Notes: generated by a model not told the origin, from the sequence alone. A DNA stretch of 6,008 nucleotides from Gammaproteobacteria bacterium (GCA_029881775.1 JAOULY010000140.1:1-6008), one strand, 5' to 3'; shown: positions 1 to 5,918, numbered from the stretch's first letter. A program made the numbers and translations.

Positions 1-26
1 GGCAGGGGTTTGTACCCCGCCCAACC

Positions 27-99
27 CCCGGATTACGGCCCGTGGCCTTCATCCGGGCTACGCCCGCTGTAGCCTGGATGGAGTGAAACGGAATCCGGG
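27..99. repeat. REPIN-like inverted REP pair, copy 1
   Basis: The left palindrome is 27-61: CCCGGAT (27-33) pairs with ATCCGGG (51-57), GGCC (37-40) pairs with GGCC (44-47) around the loop CGT, and the CTAC tetranucleotide is at 58-61. The spacer is 62-68. The right palindrome is 69-99: GTAG (69-72), then CCTGGAT (73-79) pairing with ATCCGGG (93-99) through one G-T wobble. The outer CCCGGATT and inner GGCTAC segments also let the whole element fold as one long hairpin. Confidence 0.75.
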
Positions 100-123
100 G
101 CAGGGGTTTGTGCCCCGCCCAAC

Positions 124-196
124 CCCGGATTACGGCCTGCGGCCTTTATCCGGGCTACGCCCACTGTAGCCTGGATGGAGTGAAACGGAATCCGGG
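124..196. repeat. REPIN-like inverted REP pair, copy 2
   Basis: It has the same architecture as the first copy: left palindrome 124-158 with CTAC at 155-158, spacer 159-165 (one G-to-A change), and right palindrome 166-196 starting with GTAG. The left palindrome's loop is TGC. All stem-forming bases of both palindromes are preserved. The accompanying short hairpin at 98-120 keeps pairing through a G-T wobble in place of the A-T pair of copies 1 and 3. Confidence 0.75.
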
Positions 197-221
197 GCAG
201 GGGTTTGTACCCCGCCCAACC

Positions 222-294
222 CCCGGATTACGGCCTGTGGCCTTTATCCGGGCTACGCCCGCTGTAGCCTGGATGGAGTGAAACGGAATCCGGG
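222..294. repeat. REPIN-like inverted REP pair, copy 3
   Basis: The left palindrome is 222-256 (CCCGGAT at 222-228, ATCCGGG at 246-252, CTAC at 253-256, loop TGT). The spacer is 257-263. The right palindrome is 264-294, with GTAG at 264-267 and the wobble-containing CCTGGAT/ATCCGGG stem. It is almost identical to copy 1, implying recent tandem duplication or homogenisation. Confidence 0.75.
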
Positions 295-360
295 GCAGGG
301 GTTTTATCCCCCCCATAGCCCAGGATTACGGCCTGTGGCCTTCTTCCGGGCTGCGCCTCC
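294..360. repeat. Degenerate, truncated fourth repeat unit
   Basis: This copy keeps the GGCAGGGG start and one REP-like palindrome at 320-354, but with changes in both arms (CCAGGAT against TTCCGGG) and CTGC in place of CTAC. The second, GTAG-initiated palindrome is absent: similarity stops near 358, and the miaB start codon follows at 376. It is probably the oldest unit or the truncated edge of the array. Confidence 0.7.
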
Positions 361-375
361 TTGTATAGTAAGTAC
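341..375 (+). promoter_or_regulatory. Possible miaB promoter and start region
   Basis: TATAGT at 364-369 matches a sigma-70 -10 box at five of six positions (TATAAT). No convincing -35 box lies 16-18 bases upstream; TTCTTC at 341-346 shares only the leading TT. From this -10, transcription would start about where the ATG at 376 lies, giving a leaderless or near-leaderless mRNA. That would fit the lack of a clear Shine-Dalgarno sequence before miaB. The call rests on one short motif, and the true promoter could lie upstream of the repeat array. Confidence 0.2.
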
Positions 376-1731
376 ATGACCGGCAAACTTTATATCAAAA
401 CCCACGGCTGCCAGATGAATGAGTACGATTCCGCGAAGATGGCGGACGTGCTGGTGGATTCGCACGGCCTCGAGGTGACGCAGGATCCGGCGCTGGCCGA
501 TGTGTTGCTGCTCAATACCTGCTCGATTCGCGAAAAGGCGCAGGAGAAGGTGTTTTCCGAACTGGGTCGCTGGAAGGAACTCAAGGACGCGCGTCCGGGC
601 GTGGTGATCGGCGTGGGCGGGTGCGTGGCCAGCCAGGAAGGCGAGGCCATCCGTGGCCGCGCCCCTTACGTGGACATCGTGTTCGGTCCGCAGACGCTGC
701 ACCGCCTGCCGGCGATGCTCGATGATGCCCGTCGGGAACACCGGCCGGTTATCGATATCACCTTTCCCGAAATCGAGAAATTCGATTGCATGCCGGCGCC
801 GGTCGCCGACGGCGTGACCGCCTTCGTATCCATCATGGAAGGCTGCAGCAAGTACTGCAGTTTTTGCGTGGTGCCGTACACGCGCGGCGAAGAAGTCAGC
901 CGCCCGTTCGATGATCTTATTGCGGAAGTGGCGGCGCTGGCGGAACAGGGTGTGCGCGAGGTGACGTTGCTGGGACAGAACGTCAATGCCTATCGCGGCG
1001 CGATGCACGATGGCGAGATCGCGGACCTGGCACTGCTGATTAATTACATCGCCGCAATCGAGGGTATTGACCGTATCCGTTACACCACGTCACATCCGCT
1101 GGAAATGAGCGACAGCCTGATCCAGGCCTATGCGGAAGTACCCGAGCTGGTCGGGCATCTGCACCTGCCGGTGCAGTCGGGTTCCGATCGCGTGCTGGCC
1201 ATGATGAAGCGCAACCACACCGCGCTGGAATACATTTCCATTATTCGTCGCCTGCGTGAGGCGCGTCCGGGTATCAGCCTGTCTTCCGATTTCATTATCG
1301 GTTTTCCGGGCGAGACGGATGCTGACTTCGAGCAGACCATGGCGCTGGTTGAGCGTATCGGTTTCGATCACTCGTTCAGTTTTGTTTACAGCCAGCGCCC
1401 GGGTACGCCGGCCGCCAGCCTGCCGGATGATGTGCCGATGACAGTGAAGAAACAGCGCCTGGCGCGCCTGCAGGCCCGCATTACCGAAATGGCGGCAGAC
1501 ATCAGCGCCTCAATGGTCGGCAGTATACAGCGCGTGCTGGTCGAGAAACCGTCACGCAAGCGTGCCGACCAGCTGAGTGGACGTACGGAAAACAACCGGG
1601 TGGTCAATTTCGATGCCGCGCCGGACCTGGTCGGACAGTTCGTCGACATCCGCATCACCGAGGCGCTGCCGAATTCGCTGCGCGGTGAGCTGGTCGCGGC
1701 GGACAGTGCAGCGCAGTTGAGAGCATCTTGA
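376..1731 (+). CDS. miaB: tRNA-2-methylthio-N6-dimethylallyladenosine synthase MiaB
   Basis: MiaB is a cytoplasmic radical-SAM methylthiotransferase that adds a methylthio group at C2 of i6A37 in tRNAs reading UNN codons. The 451-residue product has the family's three parts. The N-terminal UPF0004 domain holds the auxiliary [4Fe-4S] cysteines C12 (in GCQMNEYDS), C49 (NTCSIREKA) and C83 (GGCVA). The radical-SAM core has C157, C161 and C164 in CSKYCSFC. A C-terminal TRAM RNA-binding domain spans roughly residues 378-441. All six cluster ligands are present. I chose ATG 376 because MTGKLYIKTHGCQ aligns with the family N-terminus; an in-frame TTG at 361 would add five residues. No clear ribosome binding site precedes it. 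The stop overlaps the ybeZ start by four bases, so the two are probably co-transcribed. Nothing suggests decay. Confidence 0.98.
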   Translation: MTGKLYIKTHGCQMNEYDSAKMADVLVDSHGLEVTQDPALADVLLLNTCSIREKAQEKVFSELGRWKELKDARPGVVIGVGGCVASQEGEAIRGRAPYVDIVFGPQTLHRLPAMLDDARREHRPVIDITFPEIEKFDCMPAPVADGVTAFVSIMEGCSKYCSFCVVPYTRGEEVSRPFDDLIAEVAALAEQGVREVTLLGQNVNAYRGAMHDGEIADLALLINYIAAIEGIDRIRYTTSHPLEMSDSLIQAYAEVPELVGHLHLPVQSGSDRVLAMMKRNHTALEYISIIRRLREARPGISLSSDFIIGFPGETDADFEQTMALVERIGFDHSFSFVYSQRPGTPAASLPDDVPMTVKKQRLARLQARITEMAADISASMVGSIQRVLVEKPSRKRADQLSGRTENNRVVNFDAAPDLVGQFVDIRITEALPNSLRGELVAADSAAQLRAS

Positions 1732-2699
1732 GCAGCCACATACAATCCATCGATATTACGCTCGAACCCGAAGACAATGATCGCCTGGCCGATCTGTGTG
1801 GCCAGTTCGACGTCCACCTGCACCAGCTCGAGCAGCGACTCGGTGTTGAAATAAACTCGCGTGGCAACCAGTTTCGTATTATCGGCGATGTACCGGCCGT
1901 GGCGCGGGCCGAGCAGGTTCTTGCCGGCCTGTACGAGGAAACGGAAAACGGCCCCCTGACGCCGGAAAAAATTCATCTCTACCTGCAGGAGGCAGGCAGC
2001 ACGGTCCCGGACAGTGCCGCTGGCAGTGCGGGCGGTTACGTGACCATCAGGACGCCCGGCGCAACCATCAACCCGCGCGGTCCGAACCAGAAACATTACC
2101 TGCAGAATATTCTTGCCAACGATCTCAACTTCGGGATTGGTCCGGCCGGTACCGGCAAAACCTACCTGGCCGTGGCCTGCGCGGTGCAGGCGCTGGAGCA
2201 GGAAAAAGTCAGCCGGCTGGTGCTGGTACGCCCGGCGGTCGAGGCCGGCGAGCGGCTGGGGTTCCTGCCCGGCGATTTGACGCAAAAAGTGGATCCCTAC
2301 CTGCGGCCGCTGTACGACGCCCTGTACGAAATGCTCGGCCTTGACCGGGTGGCACGCCTGATTGAACGCAATGTGATCGAGGTGGCGCCACTGGCATTCA
2401 TGCGTGGTCGCAGTCTGAATGATTCATTTATCATTCTGGACGAAGGGCAGAATACGACTGTCGAGCAGATGAAGATGTTTCTGACACGAATCGGTTTCGG
2501 TTCAACAGCGGTTGTTACCGGCGACATCACGCAGATCGATTTGCCGCGCCAGACCGATTCCGGCCTGCGCCAGGTTATCGATGTTCTGAAAGACAGTCAG
2601 GGCATCAGCTTTACCTTTTTCTCTTCCCAGGACGTGGTGCGTCACCCGCTGGTGCAACGCATCATTTCCGCCTACGAAAGTTACGAGAGCGGAACATGA
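1728..2699 (+). CDS. ybeZ: PhoH-like ATPase YbeZ
   Basis: This is a cytoplasmic PhoH-family P-loop ATPase and the usual genomic and physical partner of the endoribonuclease YbeY; its exact reaction in RNA metabolism is not settled. The 323-residue protein starts with a small N-terminal domain (about residues 5-75, with ITLEPEDNDRLADLCG typical of YbeZ), then a linker and the PhoH ATPase domain (about 112-318). Walker A is GPAGTGKT at 138-145, Walker B is FIILDEGQN at 234-242, and the downstream TGDITQIDLP motif is at 264-273. The start is TTG at 1728, inside the end of miaB (TTGA overlap), with GAGAG at 1719-1723 as a ribosome binding site four bases upstream. The N-terminal match to YbeZ supports this rare start codon, and it implies translational coupling to miaB. 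The stop overlaps the ybeY ATG by four bases. Confidence 0.96.
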   Translation: MSSHIQSIDITLEPEDNDRLADLCGQFDVHLHQLEQRLGVEINSRGNQFRIIGDVPAVARAEQVLAGLYEETENGPLTPEKIHLYLQEAGSTVPDSAAGSAGGYVTIRTPGATINPRGPNQKHYLQNILANDLNFGIGPAGTGKTYLAVACAVQALEQEKVSRLVLVRPAVEAGERLGFLPGDLTQKVDPYLRPLYDALYEMLGLDRVARLIERNVIEVAPLAFMRGRSLNDSFIILDEGQNTTVEQMKMFLTRIGFGSTAVVTGDITQIDLPRQTDSGLRQVIDVLKDSQGISFTFFSSQDVVRHPLVQRIISAYESYESGT

Positions 2700-3163
2700 A
2701 TCAAGCCGGTATAGATATCGATGTACAGTATGCTGTTTCGACAGACACGATGCCCGATGCAGACAGCATCCGCCGCTGGGCAGCCAGTGTGTTGAAGTCG
2801 CAGGCGGCACCGGTCGAACTGGTCATCCGGATTGTCGACGAGGCGGAGATGACGGCGCTTAATCGTCAGTACCGTGGCAAGGATGGCCCCACCAATGTTC
2901 TTTCATTCAGTAGCGAGATGCCGCCGGAAGTCGAATCGGCCATGATCGGCGACATTGTCATTTGTGCGCCGGTTGTAATGAGCGAATGCGTTCTGCAGAA
3001 CAAGGAGCCGGATGCGCACTGGGCGCACCTGGTTATCCATGGCGTACTCCACCTGCTGGGTTACGAGCACGACTCGGACGATGAAGCGCAGCGCATGGAG
3101 TCTGTCGAGGTCCGTTTGCTGGGCGATCTTGGCTTTGCCGATCCGTACCGGGAGATGGCCTGA
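2696..3163 (+). CDS. ybeY: Endoribonuclease YbeY (16S rRNA maturation)
   Basis: YbeY is a zinc-dependent single-strand endoribonuclease needed for processing of the 16S rRNA 3' end and for ribosome quality control. The 155-residue length is normal for the family. The metal-binding motif H-x3-H-x5-H is seen as HGVLHLLGYEH, with ligands H115, H119 and H125. The conserved arginine is R60, within NRQYRGKDGPTNVLSF. ATG 2696 overlaps the ybeZ stop (ATGA), with GAGAG at 2685-2689 as a plausible ribosome binding site, so the ATPase and nuclease are translationally coupled, in line with their known interaction. A 132-base spacer separates it from corC, the only real gap in the cluster. The gene appears intact. 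Confidence 0.97.
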   Translation: MNQAGIDIDVQYAVSTDTMPDADSIRRWAASVLKSQAAPVELVIRIVDEAEMTALNRQYRGKDGPTNVLSFSSEMPPEVESAMIGDIVICAPVVMSECVLQNKEPDAHWAHLVIHGVLHLLGYEHDSDDEAQRMESVEVRLLGDLGFADPYREMA

Positions 3164-3295
3164 TACGAATCGGGCACATGCGGCAAGGTGGTAATATGGC
3201 CGCACTTACCGATATAGTGAGCACAAGGACGCCGAAGAGGACAGACAGTCAAGTGATGTATCGTTTATGAATATCACGTAACTGACTAATATTTA
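3164..3295 (+). other. ybeY-corC spacer with a 24-codon ORF
   Basis: This 132-base gap is more AT-rich toward its 3' end than the flanking genes. A 24-codon ORF at 3196-3270 starts with ATG and is preceded by AAGGTGG (3185-3191), four bases upstream and better than the ribosome binding sites of the large genes here. Both sit in the loop of a 6-bp stem (TGCGGC 3179-3184 with GCCGCA 3199-3204). Its TGA overlaps a second ATG (3267) that opens a four-codon ORF ending at 3281. The predicted peptide resembles nothing I know. TAATAT (3287-3292) could be a -10 box for corC, but no -35 partner is convincing. No T-tract terminator is visible. It may hold a leader peptide or regulatory site, or simply be untranslated spacer. 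Confidence 0.3.
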
Positions 3296-4180
3296 ATGAA
3301 TAAAGATCGACCTACCAGCGGCCCCGCGCGGCCGTCCAGATTAGCCAGACTGGCACGGATATTTGCGCGGGAGCCCGCCACCAACGAGCAGCTGATCGAG
3401 CTGCTACGGACTGCCCAGCAACGCAACCTGTACGACGCCGACGCGCTCGCCATGCTCGAGGGCGTGCTGCAGGTCGACGATATGCAGGTCCGCGATATCA
3501 TGATTCCGCGCTCACAGGTGGTCAGTCTCGAGCGCGATGCGAGTACCGACGTGCTGTTGCGCACCGTTGTCGAATCCGGGCACTCGCGCTTTCCGGTTCT
3601 CGGTGAAAATCGTAATGAAGTGGTCGGCATTCTGCTGGCAAAAGACCTGTTGCTGTATGCGTTCGAGCGTACCGACAGCCGTTTTAATGTCAGGGATATT
3701 TTACGACCCGCGATCTTCGTGCCCGAGAGCAAACGCCTGAATGTGCTGCTCAAGGAATTTCGTTCCAGCCGTAATCACATGGCCATTGTGGTGGACGAGT
3801 ATGGCAGCGTCGCCGGCATGGTGACTATCGAAGATGTGCTTGAACAAATCGTCGGCGAGATCGAGGACGAGCATGATGTCGAGGAAGACGACACCATTCG
3901 CAAGCACAGCGAAATGCATTACACCGTCAAGGCGCTGACCCCGATCGAGGATTTCAACGAGTACTTCGGCAAGGACCTGTCCGACGATGAATTCGATACC
4001 ATGGGTGGACTGGTCGTTCATGCGATCGGGCATTTGCCGAAACGCGGCGAACGTATAGTTATCGGTAACATGTTGTTCAAGGTGCTGCGGGCAGACAGTC
4101 GCCGGGTGCATATGCTGCAGCTGACAATGTTGCCGCGGTCGGTCGAGGACGAAGCCGACCTGCTGAACGTCAAACCGTGA
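3296..4180 (+). CDS. corC: CorC/YbeX, CBS-domain protein (Mg/Co efflux family)
   Basis: This is a cytoplasmic member of the CorC/HlyC family. The family was named for a role in Mg2+ and Co2+ efflux with CorA; E. coli YbeX has also been linked to ribosome metabolism, so the precise function is unsettled. The 294-residue product has a charged N-terminus, two CBS domains (about 66-125, opening with RDIMIPRSQ at 66-74, and 134-190, with DEYGSVAGMVTIEDVLEQIVGEI at about 167-189, a family signature), and a C-terminal CorC/HlyC transporter-associated domain (about 205-285, with DEFDTMGG). There is no DUF21 membrane domain, which is normal for YbeX. The start is ATG 3296: an in-frame TAA at 3287-3289 rules out a longer protein, and the N-terminus fits the family. 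No Shine-Dalgarno sequence is evident. The stop overlaps the lnt start. Confidence 0.95.
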   Translation: MNKDRPTSGPARPSRLARLARIFAREPATNEQLIELLRTAQQRNLYDADALAMLEGVLQVDDMQVRDIMIPRSQVVSLERDASTDVLLRTVVESGHSRFPVLGENRNEVVGILLAKDLLLYAFERTDSRFNVRDILRPAIFVPESKRLNVLLKEFRSSRNHMAIVVDEYGSVAGMVTIEDVLEQIVGEIEDEHDVEEDDTIRKHSEMHYTVKALTPIEDFNEYFGKDLSDDEFDTMGGLVVHAIGHLPKRGERIVIGNMLFKVLRADSRRVHMLQLTMLPRSVEDEADLLNVKP

Positions 4181-5682
4181 CGCACGCGCCGGACACGGCG
4201 ATGTGGATCCCGCTTCCCGAACGCCTGCAGCCCTGGCTGGTGCTGATTGCCGGCTTGCTGGCTGTCGGTGCTTTCGCGCCATTCGGTTATTTCCCGCTGG
4301 CATACATTTCCCTCGCTGTCCTGTTCAACCAGTGGCTGTCCGATACGCCGCGGCAGGCGTTACGCCATGGCGGTCTGTTCGGCCTGGGTTTCTTCGCTGG
4401 CGGGGTCTCCTGGGTCTATGTCAGCGTGCACGTCTATGGCCAGCTGGCGTTGCCGGTTTCAGCGCTGATCGCCGTCCTGTTCGTGCTGGTGCTGGCGGTT
4501 TTCCCGGCCCTGGCGGGTTACCTGCTGCGGCGTTACCTGCCGGTCAACGGCTGGGCTGGCGCGCTGCTGGTGCTGCCGTCCGGCTGGGTGCTGGCCGAGT
4601 GGCTGCGTGGCCGGGTGTTTACCGGCTTTCCGTGGCTGGATACCGGCGCCAGCCAGATCGATGGGCCACTGGCCGCTTACCTGCCGATTGTCGGTGAGTA
4701 CGGGGTTGCCTGGTTATTGTGCGTGTGTGCCGTGTTACTGGCCGCGATTGCCGGTAACCGGCGGCGCGTCACCAGCCTGGTCCTGCTGGCCGTGGTGATC
4801 GCCGCGGGTTACCTGCTTGAGAACATTGAATGGACGACTGCGCGCGGTGAGCCCATCCGTGTCAGCCTGGTCCAGGGCAATATCGCGCAGGCGGACAAGT
4901 GGGCGCCGGAGAACCTGGAGAGTACCTTGCGTCTGTATGCCGAGCTGACCGCGGCGCAGCCGGACAGCGAACTGGTGGTGTGGCCGGAGACGGCTATCCC
5001 CGCGTTCTATCACCAGGTCGAAGACAGTTATATCCCGTACCTTGAAGAACAGCTGGCCGAATCCGGCACGAGCCTGTTGACGGGTATCCCGGTGCTGGAT
5101 CGCGAAACATGGACCTACTACAACAGCATCATCGCGCTGAACGGGTCGCGTGGCTTTTACCACAAGCAGCACCTGGTCGCATTCGGCGAGTACCTGCCGC
5201 TGCGCTGGCTGATCGGCGATACACTGGATGCGCTGGCGGTGCCAAATGCCGACTTTACACCGGGTAAAGCCGGCCAGGCGCTGCTGCAGGCGGCCGGTTA
5301 CCCGGTCGGCAGTTCGATATGTTTCGAGGTGGCGTTTGCCCGGGTTATCAATGACAGCCTGCCGGAAGCGGCCTTCCTGGTGAATGTCAGTAACGATGGC
5401 TGGTTTGGCCGGTCACTGGCGCCGTTCCAGCACCTGGAAATTGCACGCGTGCGCGCGAAGGAAACCGGCCGTGCATTGTTGCGTGCGACCAATACCGGCA
5501 TTTCCGCCATCATCAACCACGACGGCACAATCCAGTCACGCAGCCGGCAATTCGAGCAGGCGGTTGTGAACGGTCATGTCGTGCCACGCCAGGGTGCCAC
5601 GCCGTACGTACGCTACGGTGACTGGCCGGTGGTGCTGGTTACGGTGTTTTGTTTGTTACTGGTTAGGGTTCGAATGAATTAA
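4177..5682 (+). CDS. lnt: Apolipoprotein N-acyltransferase Lnt
   Basis: Lnt is an inner-membrane enzyme that transfers an acyl chain from phospholipid to the N-terminal cysteine of diacylated lipoproteins, the last maturation step before sorting by Lol. The 501-residue protein begins with about six hydrophobic segments (within residues 20-215), followed by a periplasmic nitrilase-like domain (about 226-470) and a final membrane helix (about 483-498). The catalytic triad is E271 (VVWPETAIP), K330 (FYHKQHLVAFGEYLP) and C382 (SSICFEVAF). Supporting residues E338 and E384 are also present, with the same spacing to K and C as in E. coli; W242 in QGNIAQADKW is also conserved. The start may be GTG 4177, overlapping the corC stop (GTGA), or ATG 4201, eight codons later; neither has a strong ribosome binding site. 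Coupling favours GTG 4177, but the extra residues are not conserved enough to decide. Confidence 0.97.
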   Translation: MTHAPDTAMWIPLPERLQPWLVLIAGLLAVGAFAPFGYFPLAYISLAVLFNQWLSDTPRQALRHGGLFGLGFFAGGVSWVYVSVHVYGQLALPVSALIAVLFVLVLAVFPALAGYLLRRYLPVNGWAGALLVLPSGWVLAEWLRGRVFTGFPWLDTGASQIDGPLAAYLPIVGEYGVAWLLCVCAVLLAAIAGNRRRVTSLVLLAVVIAAGYLLENIEWTTARGEPIRVSLVQGNIAQADKWAPENLESTLRLYAELTAAQPDSELVVWPETAIPAFYHQVEDSYIPYLEEQLAESGTSLLTGIPVLDRETWTYYNSIIALNGSRGFYHKQHLVAFGEYLPLRWLIGDTLDALAVPNADFTPGKAGQALLQAAGYPVGSSICFEVAFARVINDSLPEAAFLVNVSNDGWFGRSLAPFQHLEIARVRAKETGRALLRATNTGISAIINHDGTIQSRSRQFEQAVVNGHVVPRQGATPYVRYGDWPVVLVTVFCLLLVRVRMN

Positions 5683-5723
5683 AGCTGGCTCGCGCAAAGC
5701 CGCCAAGACGCTAAGAAAGCTTT

Positions 5724-5852
5724 TTGCCACAGAGAACACAGAGGACACAGAGAAATCAATGCCCCCCTGGCTATAACGACCTCTCCTTCAGTGAGAGGAA
5801 ATATTAAGTTCTCTGTGTCCTCTGTGTTCTCTGTGGCAATTATTATTTTTTA
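5724..5852 (+). terminator. Likely intrinsic terminator of the lnt transcript
   Basis: The 31-bp perfect inner stem (5724-5754 with 5809-5839) is followed directly, in the + direction, by a T-rich tract (5840-5852, TTATTATTTTTTA). That is the hairpin-plus-U-tract form of a rho-independent terminator. The stem is unusually long and its loop is 54 bases, so it works less neatly than a compact terminator; the small hairpin at 5780-5798 could fold first. In the minus direction the stem is followed by A-rich rather than T-rich RNA, so termination of the opposing gene here is less well supported. Confidence 0.5.
5728..5754. repeat. Three tandem 9-bp repeats, CACAGAGRA, within the inner arm
   Basis: The units are 5728-5736 (CACAGAGAA), 5737-5745 (CACAGAGGA) and 5746-5754 (CACAGAGAA). 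The reverse complement is repeated three times on the other arm at 5809-5835, including the single variant base in the middle unit. The stem can therefore pair in several registers shifted by nine bases. Confidence 0.85.
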
Positions 5853-5918
5853 CCTGAAATAAAGCTTTCTTCGCGTCTTGGCGGCTTTGCGCGAGCCATA
5901 TTTTCAACACCCCGCCAA

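Larger units (their letters stand above)
1..360. repeat. Tandem array of ~98-bp REPIN-like units upstream of miaB
   Basis: This gene-free stretch is built from a unit repeated at 1-98, 99-195 and 196-293, followed by a degraded partial copy at 294-360. Copies 1 and 3 differ at only two positions. Copy 2 differs from copy 3 by three substitutions and a one-base deletion, and all the substitutions are transitions. Each full unit has a short GC-rich hairpin (GGGGT, TTGT loop, ACCCC) and then two REP-like palindromes facing each other: a CCCGGAT...ATCCGGG-CTAC element and, after seven bases, a GTAG-CCTGGAT...ATCCGGG element. GTAG next to an imperfect palindrome is the hallmark of REP sequences, and an inverted pair is a REPIN (BIME in enterics). 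Such elements are moved by RAYT transposases encoded elsewhere; none is present here. The window opens inside the array, so its left limit is unknown. Confidence 0.9.
5686..5898. repeat. 213-bp long inverted-repeat (MITE-like) element
   Basis: It begins four bases after the lnt stop. The outer arms, 5686-5723 and 5861-5898, are 38 bp with one mismatch (T5712 against C5872). The inner arms, 5724-5754 and 5809-5839, are 31 bp and perfectly complementary. On the left the two arms are contiguous; on the right, 21 AT-rich bases (5840-5860) separate them. The 54-base centre (5755-5808) has its own small hairpin, CCTCTC (5780-5785) with GAGAGG (5793-5798). It contains no ORF of note and no transposase. 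I see no clear target-site duplication. From memory, similar arm motifs (AAAGCCGCCAAGACGC; ACAGAGAACACAGAGG) recur in intergenic regions of many environmental bacteria, so this is probably a dispersed, non-autonomous repeat. It lies between convergent genes. Confidence 0.93.

Noticed and set aside
1..360. CRISPR array
   Set aside because: The repeats are about 98 bp and directly adjacent, with no unique spacers between them; the internal structure is paired palindromes.
361..375. TTG at 361 as the miaB start
   Set aside because: It would add five residues not seen at the family N-terminus; ATG 376 gives MTGKLYIKTHGCQ, which matches MiaB and puts the cluster cysteines at the expected numbering.
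304..1008. 234-codon minus-strand ORF antisense to miaB
   Set aside because: It runs opposite a fully motif-supported miaB, its peptide is rich in H, R and A as expected for antisense of GC-rich coding DNA, and it extends into the repeat array. No recognisable domain.
1386..2285. 299-codon minus-strand ORF across the miaB-ybeZ junction
   Set aside because: It is antisense to two well-identified genes and shows no domain; such long shadows are common in GC-rich genes.
3264..3292. Sigma-70 promoter for corC (TTTATG / TAATAT)
   Set aside because: Both boxes match poorly, and transcription would start at the corC ATG; too weak to list as a feature, though the AT-rich spacer could hold a promoter.
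3701..4303. 200-codon minus-strand ORF across corC and lnt
   Set aside because: It is a shadow of corC and the start of lnt, with no recognisable motif.
5686..5898. Insertion sequence or integron attC site
   Set aside because: No transposase ORF and no visible target duplication. The paired arms are too long and too perfect for an attC site, and no attC core sites are recognisable.
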